Assembly: GCA_910586565.1 (NCBI GenBank)
Contig: CAJUIT010000013.1
Coordinates: 1-64,000, forward strand
DNA from: an uncultured Muribaculaceae bacterium
GTDB lineage: Bacteria > Bacteroidota > Bacteroidia > Bacteroidales > Muribaculaceae
Length of the DNA: 64,000 nucleotides
Direction of reading: 5' to 3'
Of the stretch, positions 44,001-51,798 are shown piece after piece. The notes beneath the pieces are model-generated. The model did no database searches and was not told the DNA's origin. It saw nothing but the letters and a program-made list of their open reading frames with translations. The position numbers were made by a program, and so were the translations under genes. The first letter of the stretch is position 1, and every line of letters starts with the position of its first letter.

Positions 44001-45945
44001 CTTCGGCGATGGAGTCGGAGAGGGCGAGTGCCTGCAGGTCGATGTGGCGGATGTCGCCGTTGAATGTCCAGTCGAGAACCTTGCCGGTGAGATTGCCGGC
44101 GGCGGTGAGGGTGAAGTTGGCGTTTTTGTTGCGCGATTCGGCAGTGACGTCGGCATGGCCGTTGGATAAGGCGGCGTCGAGTGTTACGTTGTTGTAGCTT
44201 CGGCCGTTGTAGTCGACATGGTGGAGGTCGACTTTGGCATTGGCGTGGGTTGCGGGAGAGAAGAAATCGATTCCCTGTCCCGAGGCGGTGATTGAGCCGT
44301 CGATGTCGCGGGCACCCGAGAGGGGGAGGATTGACTGGATGGGGAATGTGTGGAGGTTGAGAGCCACGTCGTAGGCTTCGCTGCGGTTGTTCCACCACGC
44401 GTCGAGGGCGATGTCGCCGTCGCCTGTCACGGCGCTGAGGTTGCCGTCGATGATGCCGTTTTTCACATTTGCCAACCCGGTGAGGCGCAGCGGGGGGAGA
44501 TTGACCTGACGGCCTGTTTTGGCATCGAGCAGGGCGGGTTTGATGAAGTTGCCGTCGGGCATGGAGCCGCTTATGCGCAGGGTTCCGTTGGCGCGGTTGA
44601 GATCGGAATAGTCGGCGATGTTACCCGACAGTTCCACGGTGATGTGGCGCGGAATGGAAGCGCTTGCCCGGCGGATGAGGAGATTATTCATGCGCCCTGT
44701 CACGTCGACCTCAACTTCAAGAGGGGTGTAGGGTGGGAGGGATGCCGCTATGGGTGCGGCAGCCGCGGGCATGAGGCGTTTGATGTCGTCGGGGCTTATC
44801 GAGGCGCTCAACACGGCGTTGAGCGGTGGATTGACGGTGTCGAGCCCCATTGTGGCATCGAATGTGATTTTCGATGCGGGGGTGTTGAGGTGGAAGTTCT
44901 GAGCGTAGAGGGCTGTGGAATCCATAGCGAAAACGCCGTTGGCGGCTAAGGAGATGCCGCAGCGTTCGCGTGCCGAGAGGTTGGTGAGGGGCACGCACAG
45001 GGTTGTTCCGTGCGACAGGAATGAGTCGACGGCGAGATTGATTTGGGATGCTTCGATGTAGAGCGGGTCGAAGTTGGCGGTTGGTGTTGCGCCGCGTGTG
45101 GCGTAGATGGCATGTGAGTCGGTGAGCCTGAGCTTGCGGGCGTTGATTTGCCACGGAGCCGAGGCGGCTGTGGTGTCGGACGGCGCAACGGGGGCCGGGT
45201 GGGAGGCCACATATTCGGCTGTGGGCACAATGTAGCGTGCGTCGACTTTGTCGATTAGCAGTTCCTTGAGGTTGACTGTGCTGTTTTTGAGGTTGATTTC
45301 GGCACCGATGAGTTTCGCCACCGGAACGTTGCAGTGGAGCGAGTCGATGGTGGGGAGCATCTGCATTGTGTAGTCGATTTTCTCAAGCTGCACTTTGCTC
45401 AGCGTTATGTTCCATTCGGCGGGAGCGCTCTCCGATTTGGGGGAGGGAACGGTGTCGGGGGTGATTGTGAGGTTGATGTTGCCACCCGAGGCGAGGAACG
45501 ACCCCACGTTGATGCGGTTGGATAGAAGCCCCACCGAAGCGTCGGAAATTGCTGTGGAGGCCACGTCGGCCCGCATGTAGAGAGCCGAATCGGGGGTGCC
45601 GATGTTCACAACGGCGCTGTTTACGTCGAGGGTGGAGAGGTCGACGTTGAGACCCAGCAGCGGCATCACGGCCACGTCGGCCCTGATTTTGCCGACGCCG
45701 ATTTCCATTCCGGCCGATTGCATGGCGAGGGAGTCGACCTGAAGTTTGAGCGGGAATGTGAGCCTGGCGCGCTGCACGGCTATGTGCATGTCGCCCCCTT
45801 TGTTGACGCTTTTGAGGGCTTGGCTCACAATGAGGTCCTGAACGGGGGGGAGATAGATGAGGGCGAACACCAGCACAAGCAGCCCCGCCACACCTATGAC
45901 GAGCCACTTAAGCGTTTTCAGCACATATTCAATTATTTTTTTCAC
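41059..45945 (-). CDS. tamB: TamB-type translocation and assembly module protein
   Basis: This 1628-residue AsmA-like protein has one N-terminal membrane helix (residues 12-31, WLVIGVAGLLVLVFALIYLP) followed by a very long beta-rich exported part of repeated strands. It ends in a DUF490/TamB domain near residues 1150-1560 (VDISFGIDQYDKT, YKVSKSLFDDRFKIVVGGNYST). The C-terminus is low-complexity (Pro/Ala/Lys/Thr). TamB-like proteins form a hydrophobic groove between inner and outer membranes and are thought to carry phospholipids. The downstream TamL gene overlaps and is the likely outer-membrane partner. Confidence 0.93.
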   Translation of the reverse strand: MKKIIEYVLKTLKWLVIGVAGLLVLVFALIYLPPVQDLIVSQALKSVNKGGDMHIAVQRARLTFPLKLQVDSLAMQSAGMEIGVGKIRADVAVMPLLGLNVDLSTLDVNSAVVNIGTPDSALYMRADVASTAISDASVGLLSNRINVGSFLASGGNINLTITPDTVPSPKSESAPAEWNITLSKVQLEKIDYTMQMLPTIDSLHCNVPVAKLIGAEINLKNSTVNLKELLIDKVDARYIVPTAEYVASHPAPVAPSDTTAASAPWQINARKLRLTDSHAIYATRGATPTANFDPLYIEASQINLAVDSFLSHGTTLCVPLTNLSARERCGISLAANGVFAMDSTALYAQNFHLNTPASKITFDATMGLDTVNPPLNAVLSASISPDDIKRLMPAAAAPIAASLPPYTPLEVEVDVTGRMNNLLIRRASASIPRHITVELSGNIADYSDLNRANGTLRISGSMPDGNFIKPALLDAKTGRQVNLPPLRLTGLANVKNGIIDGNLSAVTGDGDIALDAWWNNRSEAYDVALNLHTFPIQSILPLSGARDIDGSITASGQGIDFFSPATHANAKVDLHHVDYNGRSYNNVTLDAALSNGHADVTAESRNKNANFTLTAAGNLTGKVLDWTFNGDIRHIDLQALALSDSIAEGSVKLSGNASFSPAVAATRRTPGRPMTLRADVNVADLYWHMPGEAVNASGIDLQFNADTASTDATLTNRDLAMEFKSPVPLDTLTKRFNWASLALDRDMRRRRLAIDTLQRALPPFALTLQAGTDNLLANYLMGSDITFKSLNLNATNDSLLNIHAYADGIKSGETAIDTITADFRQRADYLLYKIAMHNRPGTLDQFADVSVRGYINADRLALLFKQENLQGETGYSFGAMAKINDQNDVQLRFVPFHPIIGYKEWEVNKDNVITYNLSTYHLDANLDLHNDVSSLKLYTEHHPGDSVQEDVILKVKDIKLSDWIALNPFAPPITGDVSADMRVSWHKPDLNGTGTVSLNNFIYGKKRVGDFELAVDLTTNTAGTIRANTSLMVNGVKTITAVGNLNDSTAEHPFLLDFRMIHFPLAVANPFLPPGTATLSGVLNGEMDITGEMAEPQFNGYLDFDTTTINVDMLGTPFKVSDVKIPVENNIVNFNNFAITGVNDKPLTINGNVDLTSLSEPRIDLTLKARDMQIVGSEKSRRSTVYGKAFINLDASVKGSMQFLDVNADLNLLPGTNVTYVMADAATAMASRSNQDMVKFVNFNDTTTVANADTIAPSSMLMNLDAKLTISNGTTVTVDLDATGKNKVQLQSSGTVNYTMDYMNDERFTGRINLNGGFARYSIPVMGEKMFNFMEGSYVEFNGSMLNPILNVHAYDEVRANVAQDGTNSRVVNFNVLLNVTGTLEQMNVVFDLECPDDITIANELKSMTAEQRANQAMNLLITGMYRSGGTQTISSGNAGTNALFSFLESQLNSWASGIKGVDISFGIDQYDKTVDGANTTAMSYSYKVSKSLFDDRFKIVVGGNYSTDAEADENFAQNLIADISFEYMLNKAGTMYVKLFRHSGYESILEGEITQTGVGFVYKKKISRIADIFNFLPHRHRDDAAQSPQLSEGNQPVPGSKPAPKPEAANASHKATLKTTDDDETSK

Positions 45946-46075
45946 TGCTTCTCAAAAATAAATAGCAAAACGTTGTGTTGACTCCCCTTCGCCCCCATGT
46001 TGAATCCGTGTCATCCCTAACACAATTTATCAACATGCGACGGGCCGCAAATGTTGCGGATTTTTTAAACTTACT

Positions 46076-46140
46076 CTAAAAAACAACGGTCATTGCCATG
46101 ATTGCTCATTGTTGAGTGACATAGGCCATGACCGCTGTTG
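46076..46140 (-). terminator. Terminator of the DUF4254 gene
   Basis: CAAC-GGTCAT and ATGACC-(GC)-GTTG form a long interrupted stem. On the minus strand it is followed by six T. It lies 27 bases past the DUF4254 stop. Confidence 0.65.
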
Positions 46141-46166
46141 CGGGGTGGAGAGTAGGGGGAGTGGGG

Positions 46167-46772
46167 TTATTTCTTGGCGTAGAGCACCGGATTGGTGTCG
46201 GCGTCGTTATACATTTTCATCTGGCGGTAGACTTTCATGTATTTGCGGCCGGCGGCGATATCGTCGAGCAGGGTGTCGATTGCAGTGGTGAGGTCGGTGC
46301 GCTGTTCGAGCAGCACGCCAAGTTTGGCGGCGCATTTCTCGCGGTGGAGGTCGCCGGCATCTTCGCGCTCGGTTTCGGCTCGCATGTGGTAGATTTTAAC
46401 GGCCAGAATCGACAGGCGGTCGATGGCCCAGGCGGGGCTCTCTGTGTTGATGGTGGCGTTGGGGAGCGGTGTCACGCCGGCGTATTTATCGCGGAACCAT
46501 GTGTCGAGCTCCTCAACCATGTCGGTGCGCTCCTGGTTGGAGGCATCGATGCGGCGTTTGAGCACCACGGCGTCGGCAGGCTGAATCTGCGGGTCGCGGA
46601 TGAGGTCCTCCATGTGCCACTGAGCCACGTCAATCCAGTTTTTGTGGTAGAGGATTGCTTCAACCGACCCCTCGGGGTAGGGCGTGGGGCGCGGAGCGTC
46701 GATGTTGTCGGTGATATGATAGTCGGCTGTGGCGCGGTCAAACACTTCGTTGCACTTTTCGGTAAAGGTCAT
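46167..46772 (-). CDS. DUF4254 domain-containing protein
   Basis: This 201-residue helical cytosolic protein contains the family pattern ILYHKNWIDVAQWHMEDLIRDP and W-A-I-D-R-L-S-I-L-A-V-K-I-Y-H-M. DUF4254 genes often sit beside glycosyltransferase 9 genes in Bacteroidota, as here in divergent orientation; the biochemical role is unknown. The ATG at 46772 is chosen because the promoter -7 box lies at 46866-46873 and an upstream start at 46868 would fall inside it. Confidence 0.9.
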   Translation of the reverse strand: MTFTEKCNEVFDRATADYHITDNIDAPRPTPYPEGSVEAILYHKNWIDVAQWHMEDLIRDPQIQPADAVVLKRRIDASNQERTDMVEELDTWFRDKYAGVTPLPNATINTESPAWAIDRLSILAVKIYHMRAETEREDAGDLHREKCAAKLGVLLEQRTDLTTAIDTLLDDIAAGRKYMKVYRQMKMYNDADTNPVLYAKK

Positions 46773-46865
46773 GATGTGTGGGTTAGGTTTAGGTGAGATA
46801 GATGATTTGATGTTCTTTTGGTGGTGCGCGGGCACCGTGCCGCCGAAATCCTCAGGCAGCATAGG

Positions 46866-46897
46866 CAAAGTTAAGTTAAAATTTGACGGTTTGCAAA
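46866..46897 (-). promoter_or_regulatory. Promoter of the DUF4254 gene
   Basis: On the minus strand TTTG (46894-46897) and TAACTTTG (46866-46873) are spaced by 20 bases. The leader is about 90 bases. Confidence 0.72.
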
Positions 46898-46944
46898 CAT
46901 TTTGGCGGGAGGTGTGTTGAGAGGATAGGATTTTTAGGGTTAAA

Positions 46945-46977
46945 TTTGGGCGGTAGGGGGATTTCTATGTAACTTTG
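46945..46977 (+). promoter_or_regulatory. Promoter of the glycosyltransferase 9 gene
   Basis: TTTG (46945-46948) and TAACTTTG (46970-46977) are spaced by 21 bases. The start site would be near 46984, only about a dozen bases before the ATG. Confidence 0.7.
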
Positions 46978-46996
46978 CGCAAATACCCTGCATAAA

Positions 46997-48133
46997 ATGA
47001 ATCTGCTACAATCATCGGTTACGGCTTCGGGCAACAACCCGCGCGGCTTGAAAAGTGTGCTCGTGGCGCGCTTTTCGGCGCTTGGCGATGTTGCGATGTC
47101 GGTGCCTGTGGTTTACAGCGCGTGCCGCTGCTATCCCGATGTGAAGTTCACGTTCATGACCCGCAAGTCGATGACCTCGATTTTCATAAATCCCCCCTCC
47201 AATCTTGAGGTGGTGGGGCTTGACCTCGACAAGGAATACCGTGGCATCGCGGGGCTGCACAAGCTCTACAAACGGCTCAGGGCCGACTATGCTTTCGATG
47301 CTGTGATTGATTTGCACGATGTGCTGCGCACGAAGGTGTTCCGCACGTTCTGCCGCATGGCGTCGGTGCCGGTGTCGGTGATAAACAAAGGGCGCAAGGG
47401 GAAGCGGGCTCTCACGCGTCGCTACAACAAGGTGTTGCTTCCGCTGATTTCAACGCGTGCGCGCTACCGCCAGGCTTTCCACCGCATCGGATTGCCTGTT
47501 GAGAGTTGCTTCGCGGGGCTGTTCGGCACAGGCAGGGGCGATGAAAAGGCGTTTGCCGTTATTTCACCGCCGAAAGCCGCAGGGGAGAGCTGGATTGGAA
47601 TTGCGCCGTTTGCCAAGCATTCAGGCAAAATCTATCCTCCGGCGATGATGGAGCAGGTGATTGCGAAACTCTCGCGCCTCGAGGGGGTGAAGATTTTCCT
47701 TTTCGGAGGGGGAGCGGATGAAACGCCGGTGCTCGAAAGTTGGGCCGAGAGATTCCCCAACACGGTGTCGCTTGCCGGCAAGCGCTACGGCTTTCCTGTG
47801 GAGCTTTCGCTTGTGAGCTGGCTGGAAGTGATGGTGTCGATGGATTCGGCCAACATGCACCTGGCCTCGCTGGTGGGCACACCGGTGGTGAGTGTGTGGG
47901 GGGCTACACATCCCTACTGCGGTTTCAAGGGGTGGAGGCAGCGCGAGGAGGACACCGTGCAGCTGCCGATGACGTGCCGCCCATGCTCGGTGTTCGGCAA
48001 CAAGCCCTGTTTCAGAGGCGACTATCATTGCCTGCGAGGCATCGCCCCTACGGTGATAATCGACCGCGTGATGAAGCACCTCAACGTTTCAACAGCAGGT
48101 GAAAGTCCTGACTCAGGCACAGCTCAATCATGA
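46997..48133 (+). CDS. Glycosyltransferase family 9 (heptosyltransferase-like)
   Basis: This 378-residue inner-membrane-associated GT-B enzyme is of the lipopolysaccharide heptosyltransferase family. Visible motifs are VLVARFSALGDVAMSVPVV near residue 20, DAVIDLHDVLRTKVF, IGIAPFAKHSGKIYPPAMM (the K-x-W-P-equivalent), VSMDSANMHLASLVGTPVVSVWGATHP (sugar-nucleotide site), and the C-terminal CRPCSVFGNKPC. It probably extends the lipid A core. It is divergent from DUF4254 with separate promoters in 224 bases. Confidence 0.92.
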   Translation: MNLLQSSVTASGNNPRGLKSVLVARFSALGDVAMSVPVVYSACRCYPDVKFTFMTRKSMTSIFINPPSNLEVVGLDLDKEYRGIAGLHKLYKRLRADYAFDAVIDLHDVLRTKVFRTFCRMASVPVSVINKGRKGKRALTRRYNKVLLPLISTRARYRQAFHRIGLPVESCFAGLFGTGRGDEKAFAVISPPKAAGESWIGIAPFAKHSGKIYPPAMMEQVIAKLSRLEGVKIFLFGGGADETPVLESWAERFPNTVSLAGKRYGFPVELSLVSWLEVMVSMDSANMHLASLVGTPVVSVWGATHPYCGFKGWRQREEDTVQLPMTCRPCSVFGNKPCFRGDYHCLRGIAPTVIIDRVMKHLNVSTAGESPDSGTAQS

Positions 48134-48246
48134 ATCTCCGTTCTGACGGGAACCGGTTTTCGCTCCGGCTGTTTTGCTGGCACAACTACGATAATCAATT
48201 CATAAAGATATAACACATAACAGCATAATCTACATAAGCTTACCTC

Positions 48247-49971
48247 ATGCAATTTGATTCCACCATATCGTGCCGCCGTGCATTTGTTGCAATTGCAGTG
48301 TCGGCAGTAACAGGCCTGATGGCTATGGCCGAGATTCCCACATCCTACTATCTTCCCGCGTCGGGAAAGAAGGAGGGGGAACTGAAAACCGCTCTTCACA
48401 AAATTATCTATAACCACACCGAGGTGTCGAGCTACAATGCGTTGCCCGACTATTTCCGTCGCACCGACGTTTACCCGGTGGGTAACGAGCGCTACGGGCA
48501 GTGGTGGGATATGTATGGCAACATCCCCCTGTATGTTCGCAACGGGTTCAGCGGTCTCAACCGCGAGCACTCTTTCCCGAAAAGCTGGTGGGGAGGGTCG
48601 ACCGACACTCCGGCTTATGTCGACCTCAACCATCTCTACCCCTCGGAGGCGCAGGCCAACATGGCAAAAAGCAATTATCCCCTCGGAGAAGTGCAGACGG
48701 CACTCTACGACAATGGTGTGACCACCGTAGGTTATCCCGTGGTGGGGCAGGGTGGTGGTGCTGCCCAGGTGTTTGAACCTGCCGAGGAGTATAAAGGCGA
48801 CTTTGCCCGCACTTATTTCTACATGGCCACCTGCTATCAGAACCTCACGTGGAAATACACCTACATGGTGAGCAACAATCTCTATCCCACACTTAACGCC
48901 TCGGCTGTGAACCTGCTGCTTAAATGGCACCGCGAGGACCCTGTGAGCCAGAAAGAGCGCGACCGCAACGAACAGATTTACCGCATCCAGGCCAACCGTA
49001 ACCCGTTTATCGACTATCCCGAACTTGCCGAATATCTTTGGGGCAACCGCAAGGGGCAAATATGGTTTCAGGGGAGTTCGCAGATTCCCGAAGGCACTCC
49101 CGAACTGATTACCCCGGTGCAGGGGATGTCACTCGAATTCGGCGAGGTTGCCGTAGGCTCCACCGGCACGGCAAGCCTGTTCTTTAACGGCAACTATCTC
49201 ACGGGCTCGTTGGAAGTGAGTATCTACAGCGGCGACGTTGACATGTTCAGCACTGATGCGTCGAAAATTTCGGCTTCGGTTGTGAACAGCGACAACGGCT
49301 ATTGGCTTAGGGTGAACTACACCCCCACATCGGTGGGCGAGCACACTGCACGCCTGCTCGTTTCGGATGGCGGCCTCGCCGGCTCGCTCGGCATCGAGTT
49401 GCGCGGTCAGGCGCTCCCCGTGCCCGAGCTTCATGATTTCAAGGCACTCCCTGCCGGCAATGTCACCGAATCGTCCTATCTTGCCAACTGGGAGGTGCCC
49501 GTCTACCGTAATGATGCTGGTGAAACGGTTGAGGATGTTGTCGACTACTATGTGGTGACACGCACCGTTTATCGTGCAGGAGAGGCCGGTCAGGCCGAGG
49601 ACCTCGAGGCTGAGACAAACGAGCTGCAGATTGACGATTGCGAACCCGGCAGCCGCGAAAGCTACAATGTGCGCTCCTGCCGCCTCGGGTTCTACTCAGC
49701 GCGCTCCAATGAAGTGTATGTCGACCTCTCCACAGGCGGCATTGCCGATGTGACTGTCGACAATCCCCTCGGCTGGGCATATATCGATGGTGGCGTGCGC
49801 CTGGTGTGCACCACACCTCACACCGGAGTGCGCGTCTACGACGCCGCAGGGCGCTTGATTCGCCTGATTCCGCAGGTGAGCGACAATGCCGAGATTCTGC
49901 TCACCCCCGGTGCCTACATCATCACAACCGACCAGCAGCGCTCACCCCTGAGAGTGCTCGTGCGCCAGTAA
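48247..49971 (+). CDS. Secreted endonuclease I family protein with type IX-like tail
   Basis: This 574-residue protein has a signal peptide (SCRRAFVAIAVSAVTGLMAMA) and then an endonuclease I/EndA domain (residues 30-275). The beta-beta-alpha-metal core includes GFSGLNREHSFPKSWWGG with the catalytic His, and DLNHLYPSEAQANMAKSNYPLG with the metal-binding Asn. A beta-sandwich follows (VQGMSLEFGEVAVGSTGTASL), then a fibronectin-like part. The C-terminal tail GVRVYDAAGRLIRLI ... GAYIITTDQQRSPLRVLVRQ resembles a type IX sorting domain. It would degrade extracellular DNA or RNA for nutrients. Confidence 0.88.
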   Translation: MQFDSTISCRRAFVAIAVSAVTGLMAMAEIPTSYYLPASGKKEGELKTALHKIIYNHTEVSSYNALPDYFRRTDVYPVGNERYGQWWDMYGNIPLYVRNGFSGLNREHSFPKSWWGGSTDTPAYVDLNHLYPSEAQANMAKSNYPLGEVQTALYDNGVTTVGYPVVGQGGGAAQVFEPAEEYKGDFARTYFYMATCYQNLTWKYTYMVSNNLYPTLNASAVNLLLKWHREDPVSQKERDRNEQIYRIQANRNPFIDYPELAEYLWGNRKGQIWFQGSSQIPEGTPELITPVQGMSLEFGEVAVGSTGTASLFFNGNYLTGSLEVSIYSGDVDMFSTDASKISASVVNSDNGYWLRVNYTPTSVGEHTARLLVSDGGLAGSLGIELRGQALPVPELHDFKALPAGNVTESSYLANWEVPVYRNDAGETVEDVVDYYVVTRTVYRAGEAGQAEDLEAETNELQIDDCEPGSRESYNVRSCRLGFYSARSNEVYVDLSTGGIADVTVDNPLGWAYIDGGVRLVCTTPHTGVRVYDAAGRLIRLIPQVSDNAEILLTPGAYIITTDQQRSPLRVLVRQ

Positions 49972-50028
49972 ATGGGCACTGCCCTCCCAACGTTTCACAC
50001 CAATAAACCGCCAATCAGCCAATCAGCC

Positions 50029-51033
50029 ATGTCAGCCGCAGAAACACAACGCAACCACATAGAGATGCCCGACCAACGGGTGATGCTAATTATCAACCCC
50101 ATCTCAGGCACCGGAAGCAAGGATGGCGTGGCTGCCACGGTTGAGAAGCGCATGGTCCGCATGGGGCTGCACCTCGATGTGCGCGAAACCGGTGGCCGCG
50201 GCGATGCCACCCGCTTGGCTGCCGAGGCCTCGCGCAGCGGCTATGGCGCCGTGCTGGCCTGTGGCGGCGACGGCACCGTCAACGAAACGGCACGCGCCCT
50301 CTGCGGGTCGGCAACCGCGATGGGGATTCTCCCCGCAGGGTCGGGCAACGGCCTGGCGCGCCACCTCGGAGTGCCTATGGATATTGAACTCGCCCTCGAC
50401 GTGGTGGAGCAGGGCAACATCGTGGCCTCCGACTACGGCACCGTCAACGACATCCCCTTTTTCTGCACCTTCGGCATGGGATTCGATGCCGCGGTGAGCC
50501 ATCGCTTCGCCCGCATGCACCGCCGCGGACTCATGAGCTACATAAAAAGTGCCATAACCGAATATGTGCAGTTTCGCCCGCAAACCTACACCCTCAGCGC
50601 CAACGGCAAACTGCTCACCGAAAAAGCATTCCTCGTGGCTGTGTGCAATGCCTCGCAGTGGGGCAACAACGCCTACATCGCCCCTCAGGCAAGCATAACC
50701 GACGGCCTTCTCGACATCACCATCGTTCACTCAGGCTCCCCCATCGACGCCGCAGTGATGGGGATGGATATTTTCACCGGCTTCATCAACAAAAACACAA
50801 TGGTTCACTGCTTCCGCGCCCCCGCCGCAGTGATTTACCGTTCGGGCGCGGGGGAAGCCCATGTCGACGGCGAGCCCATGATGCTCGACGACATCCTCGA
50901 CATCCGTTGCCACCGCAGCGCCCTCCGCCTCTTCACCCCCGGCACCCACTCCAGCTTCCGCCCCATCGTCACCCCCATCAAAGACATGCTCCGCGACGCC
51001 CGCCTCTCCCTCAACCACCTCTTCCGCCCCTAA
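50029..51033 (+). CDS. Diacylglycerol kinase family lipid kinase
   Basis: This 334-residue cytosolic or membrane-associated enzyme has the DAGK catalytic motif G-G-D-G-T-V-N-E at residues 79-86, P-A-G-S-G-N-G-L-A-R, and G-M-G-F-D-A. The substrate may be diacylglycerol, sphingosine or another lipid alcohol; YegS/BmrU-type proteins are similar. The frame is open from 49972, right after the nuclease stop, but MSAAETQ at 50029 starts closest to the conserved part. It is the last core-type gene before the AT-rich island. Confidence 0.88.
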   Translation: MSAAETQRNHIEMPDQRVMLIINPISGTGSKDGVAATVEKRMVRMGLHLDVRETGGRGDATRLAAEASRSGYGAVLACGGDGTVNETARALCGSATAMGILPAGSGNGLARHLGVPMDIELALDVVEQGNIVASDYGTVNDIPFFCTFGMGFDAAVSHRFARMHRRGLMSYIKSAITEYVQFRPQTYTLSANGKLLTEKAFLVAVCNASQWGNNAYIAPQASITDGLLDITIVHSGSPIDAAVMGMDIFTGFINKNTMVHCFRAPAAVIYRSGAGEAHVDGEPMMLDDILDIRCHRSALRLFTPGTHSSFRPIVTPIKDMLRDARLSLNHLFRP

Positions 51034-51149
51034 CCCCATCCCCAACTACTGCTCCCCCATCCCCCCTGGTGAGTTCAGTCAACGAGGGTAATCGTCTGGT
51101 ATTTCAGAGCTATAATTCATTCTAAATTCTCTCCGTTTTAACCCCATTT
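51034..51149. other. Island boundary, non-coding
   Basis: Just after the kinase stop codon base composition shifts from GC-rich to AT-rich. No integrase, tRNA or repeat marks the edge. The remainder of this intergenic stretch holds the palindrome, promoter and leader listed next. Confidence 0.4.
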
Positions 51150-51183
51150 ACAATCGGTTGTGTTTTACTGCACAACCGATTGT
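51150..51183. promoter_or_regulatory. 13-base palindrome over the island promoter
   Basis: ACAATCGGTTGTG and CACAACCGATTGT form a perfect 13-base inverted repeat with an 8-base loop. Its right arm contains the TTG that serves as -33 box. It has no T run on the plus strand. It could be an operator for a repressor or a readthrough terminator for the kinase gene. Confidence 0.65.
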
Positions 51184-51209
51184 CGCTTCAAAAAAACTTC
51201 CTATCTTTG
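51180..51209 (+). promoter_or_regulatory. Promoter of the defence operon
   Basis: TTG (51180-51182) and TATCTTTG (51202-51209) are spaced by 19 bases. The transcript would start near 51216, about 150 bases before the first gene. Confidence 0.68.
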
Positions 51210-51215
51210 TAAATA

Positions 51216-51363
51216 GGAATAGTAACGTCTATCTGTAAATGACCAACTGATAACAAAAGACCAACGGCGTGAGCCGAAAAACCTTTGAAAACTCCTGAGT
51301 AGTCGTTACAGGCTTTGGTCAGCATTCAGATGCTACACGGGTGTTTTCGTTGATGCACGTCGT
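51216..51363 (+). other. Structured leader of the defence operon
   Basis: The leader contains nested complementary segments: TAACG with CGTTA, GACCAA (two copies at 51241 and 51259) with TTGGTC (51315-51320), and a small GGC-GTGA-GCC hairpin. It does not match a riboswitch I know. It may regulate the operon or only be a stable 5' end. Confidence 0.45.
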
Positions 51364-51792
51364 ATGTTCAAATTTGAAATAAAAGACATTGTGAAGTTTA
51401 TGGACGAAACGAAGGTTCGCCCCGACTATCTTCATAATGTTGTAAACATATATCAAATCCATCGTATTGATGGTGAGAGAATAACACTTCAACGAGACTA
51501 CGCTGAAGATATAATTGTCAATAGATGTGATATTACAGGTGTATCCATGGATGGGAAAGAGGATAGATTTATATATTTTGACCCTATAATCATGGCCTCT
51601 TTTGTGATGCCCGGCGATCCTGTTCCTGTGTATCATCGTGATTATACGTATTACCTTGATTCCAATGTTACATTTCCTCACAATAGAACGATGCGGGATT
51701 TCATTGAAGAAAACGGTTTCAAATACGTCCACGAGCTTCAGCATTATCTACGGGAACATTATCAAACAGACGATTTAAAAATTAACATATAA
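51364..51792 (+). CDS. Hypothetical 142-residue protein, first gene of the defence operon
   Basis: I do not recognise a family. The protein is acidic with mixed alpha and beta character: an N-terminal FKFEIKDIVKFMDETKVRP, a strand-rich middle (HRIDGERITLQRDYAEDIIVNRCDITGVSM), and a final helical part (RTMRDFIEENGFKYVHELQHYLREHY). It is six bases from the methyltransferase start, so it should be cotranslated and may be a partner, a regulator or an accessory subunit. Codon use is AT-rich like the rest of the island. Confidence 0.6.
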   Translation: MFKFEIKDIVKFMDETKVRPDYLHNVVNIYQIHRIDGERITLQRDYAEDIIVNRCDITGVSMDGKEDRFIYFDPIIMASFVMPGDPVPVYHRDYTYYLDSNVTFPHNRTMRDFIEENGFKYVHELQHYLREHYQTDDLKINI

Positions 51793-51798
51793 TTTGCT

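Noticed and set aside
51364..51792. Assignment of the 142-residue first protein as an antitoxin or anti-restriction protein
   Set aside because: Position alone suggests it; no motif or fold supports it, so it is left as hypothetical.
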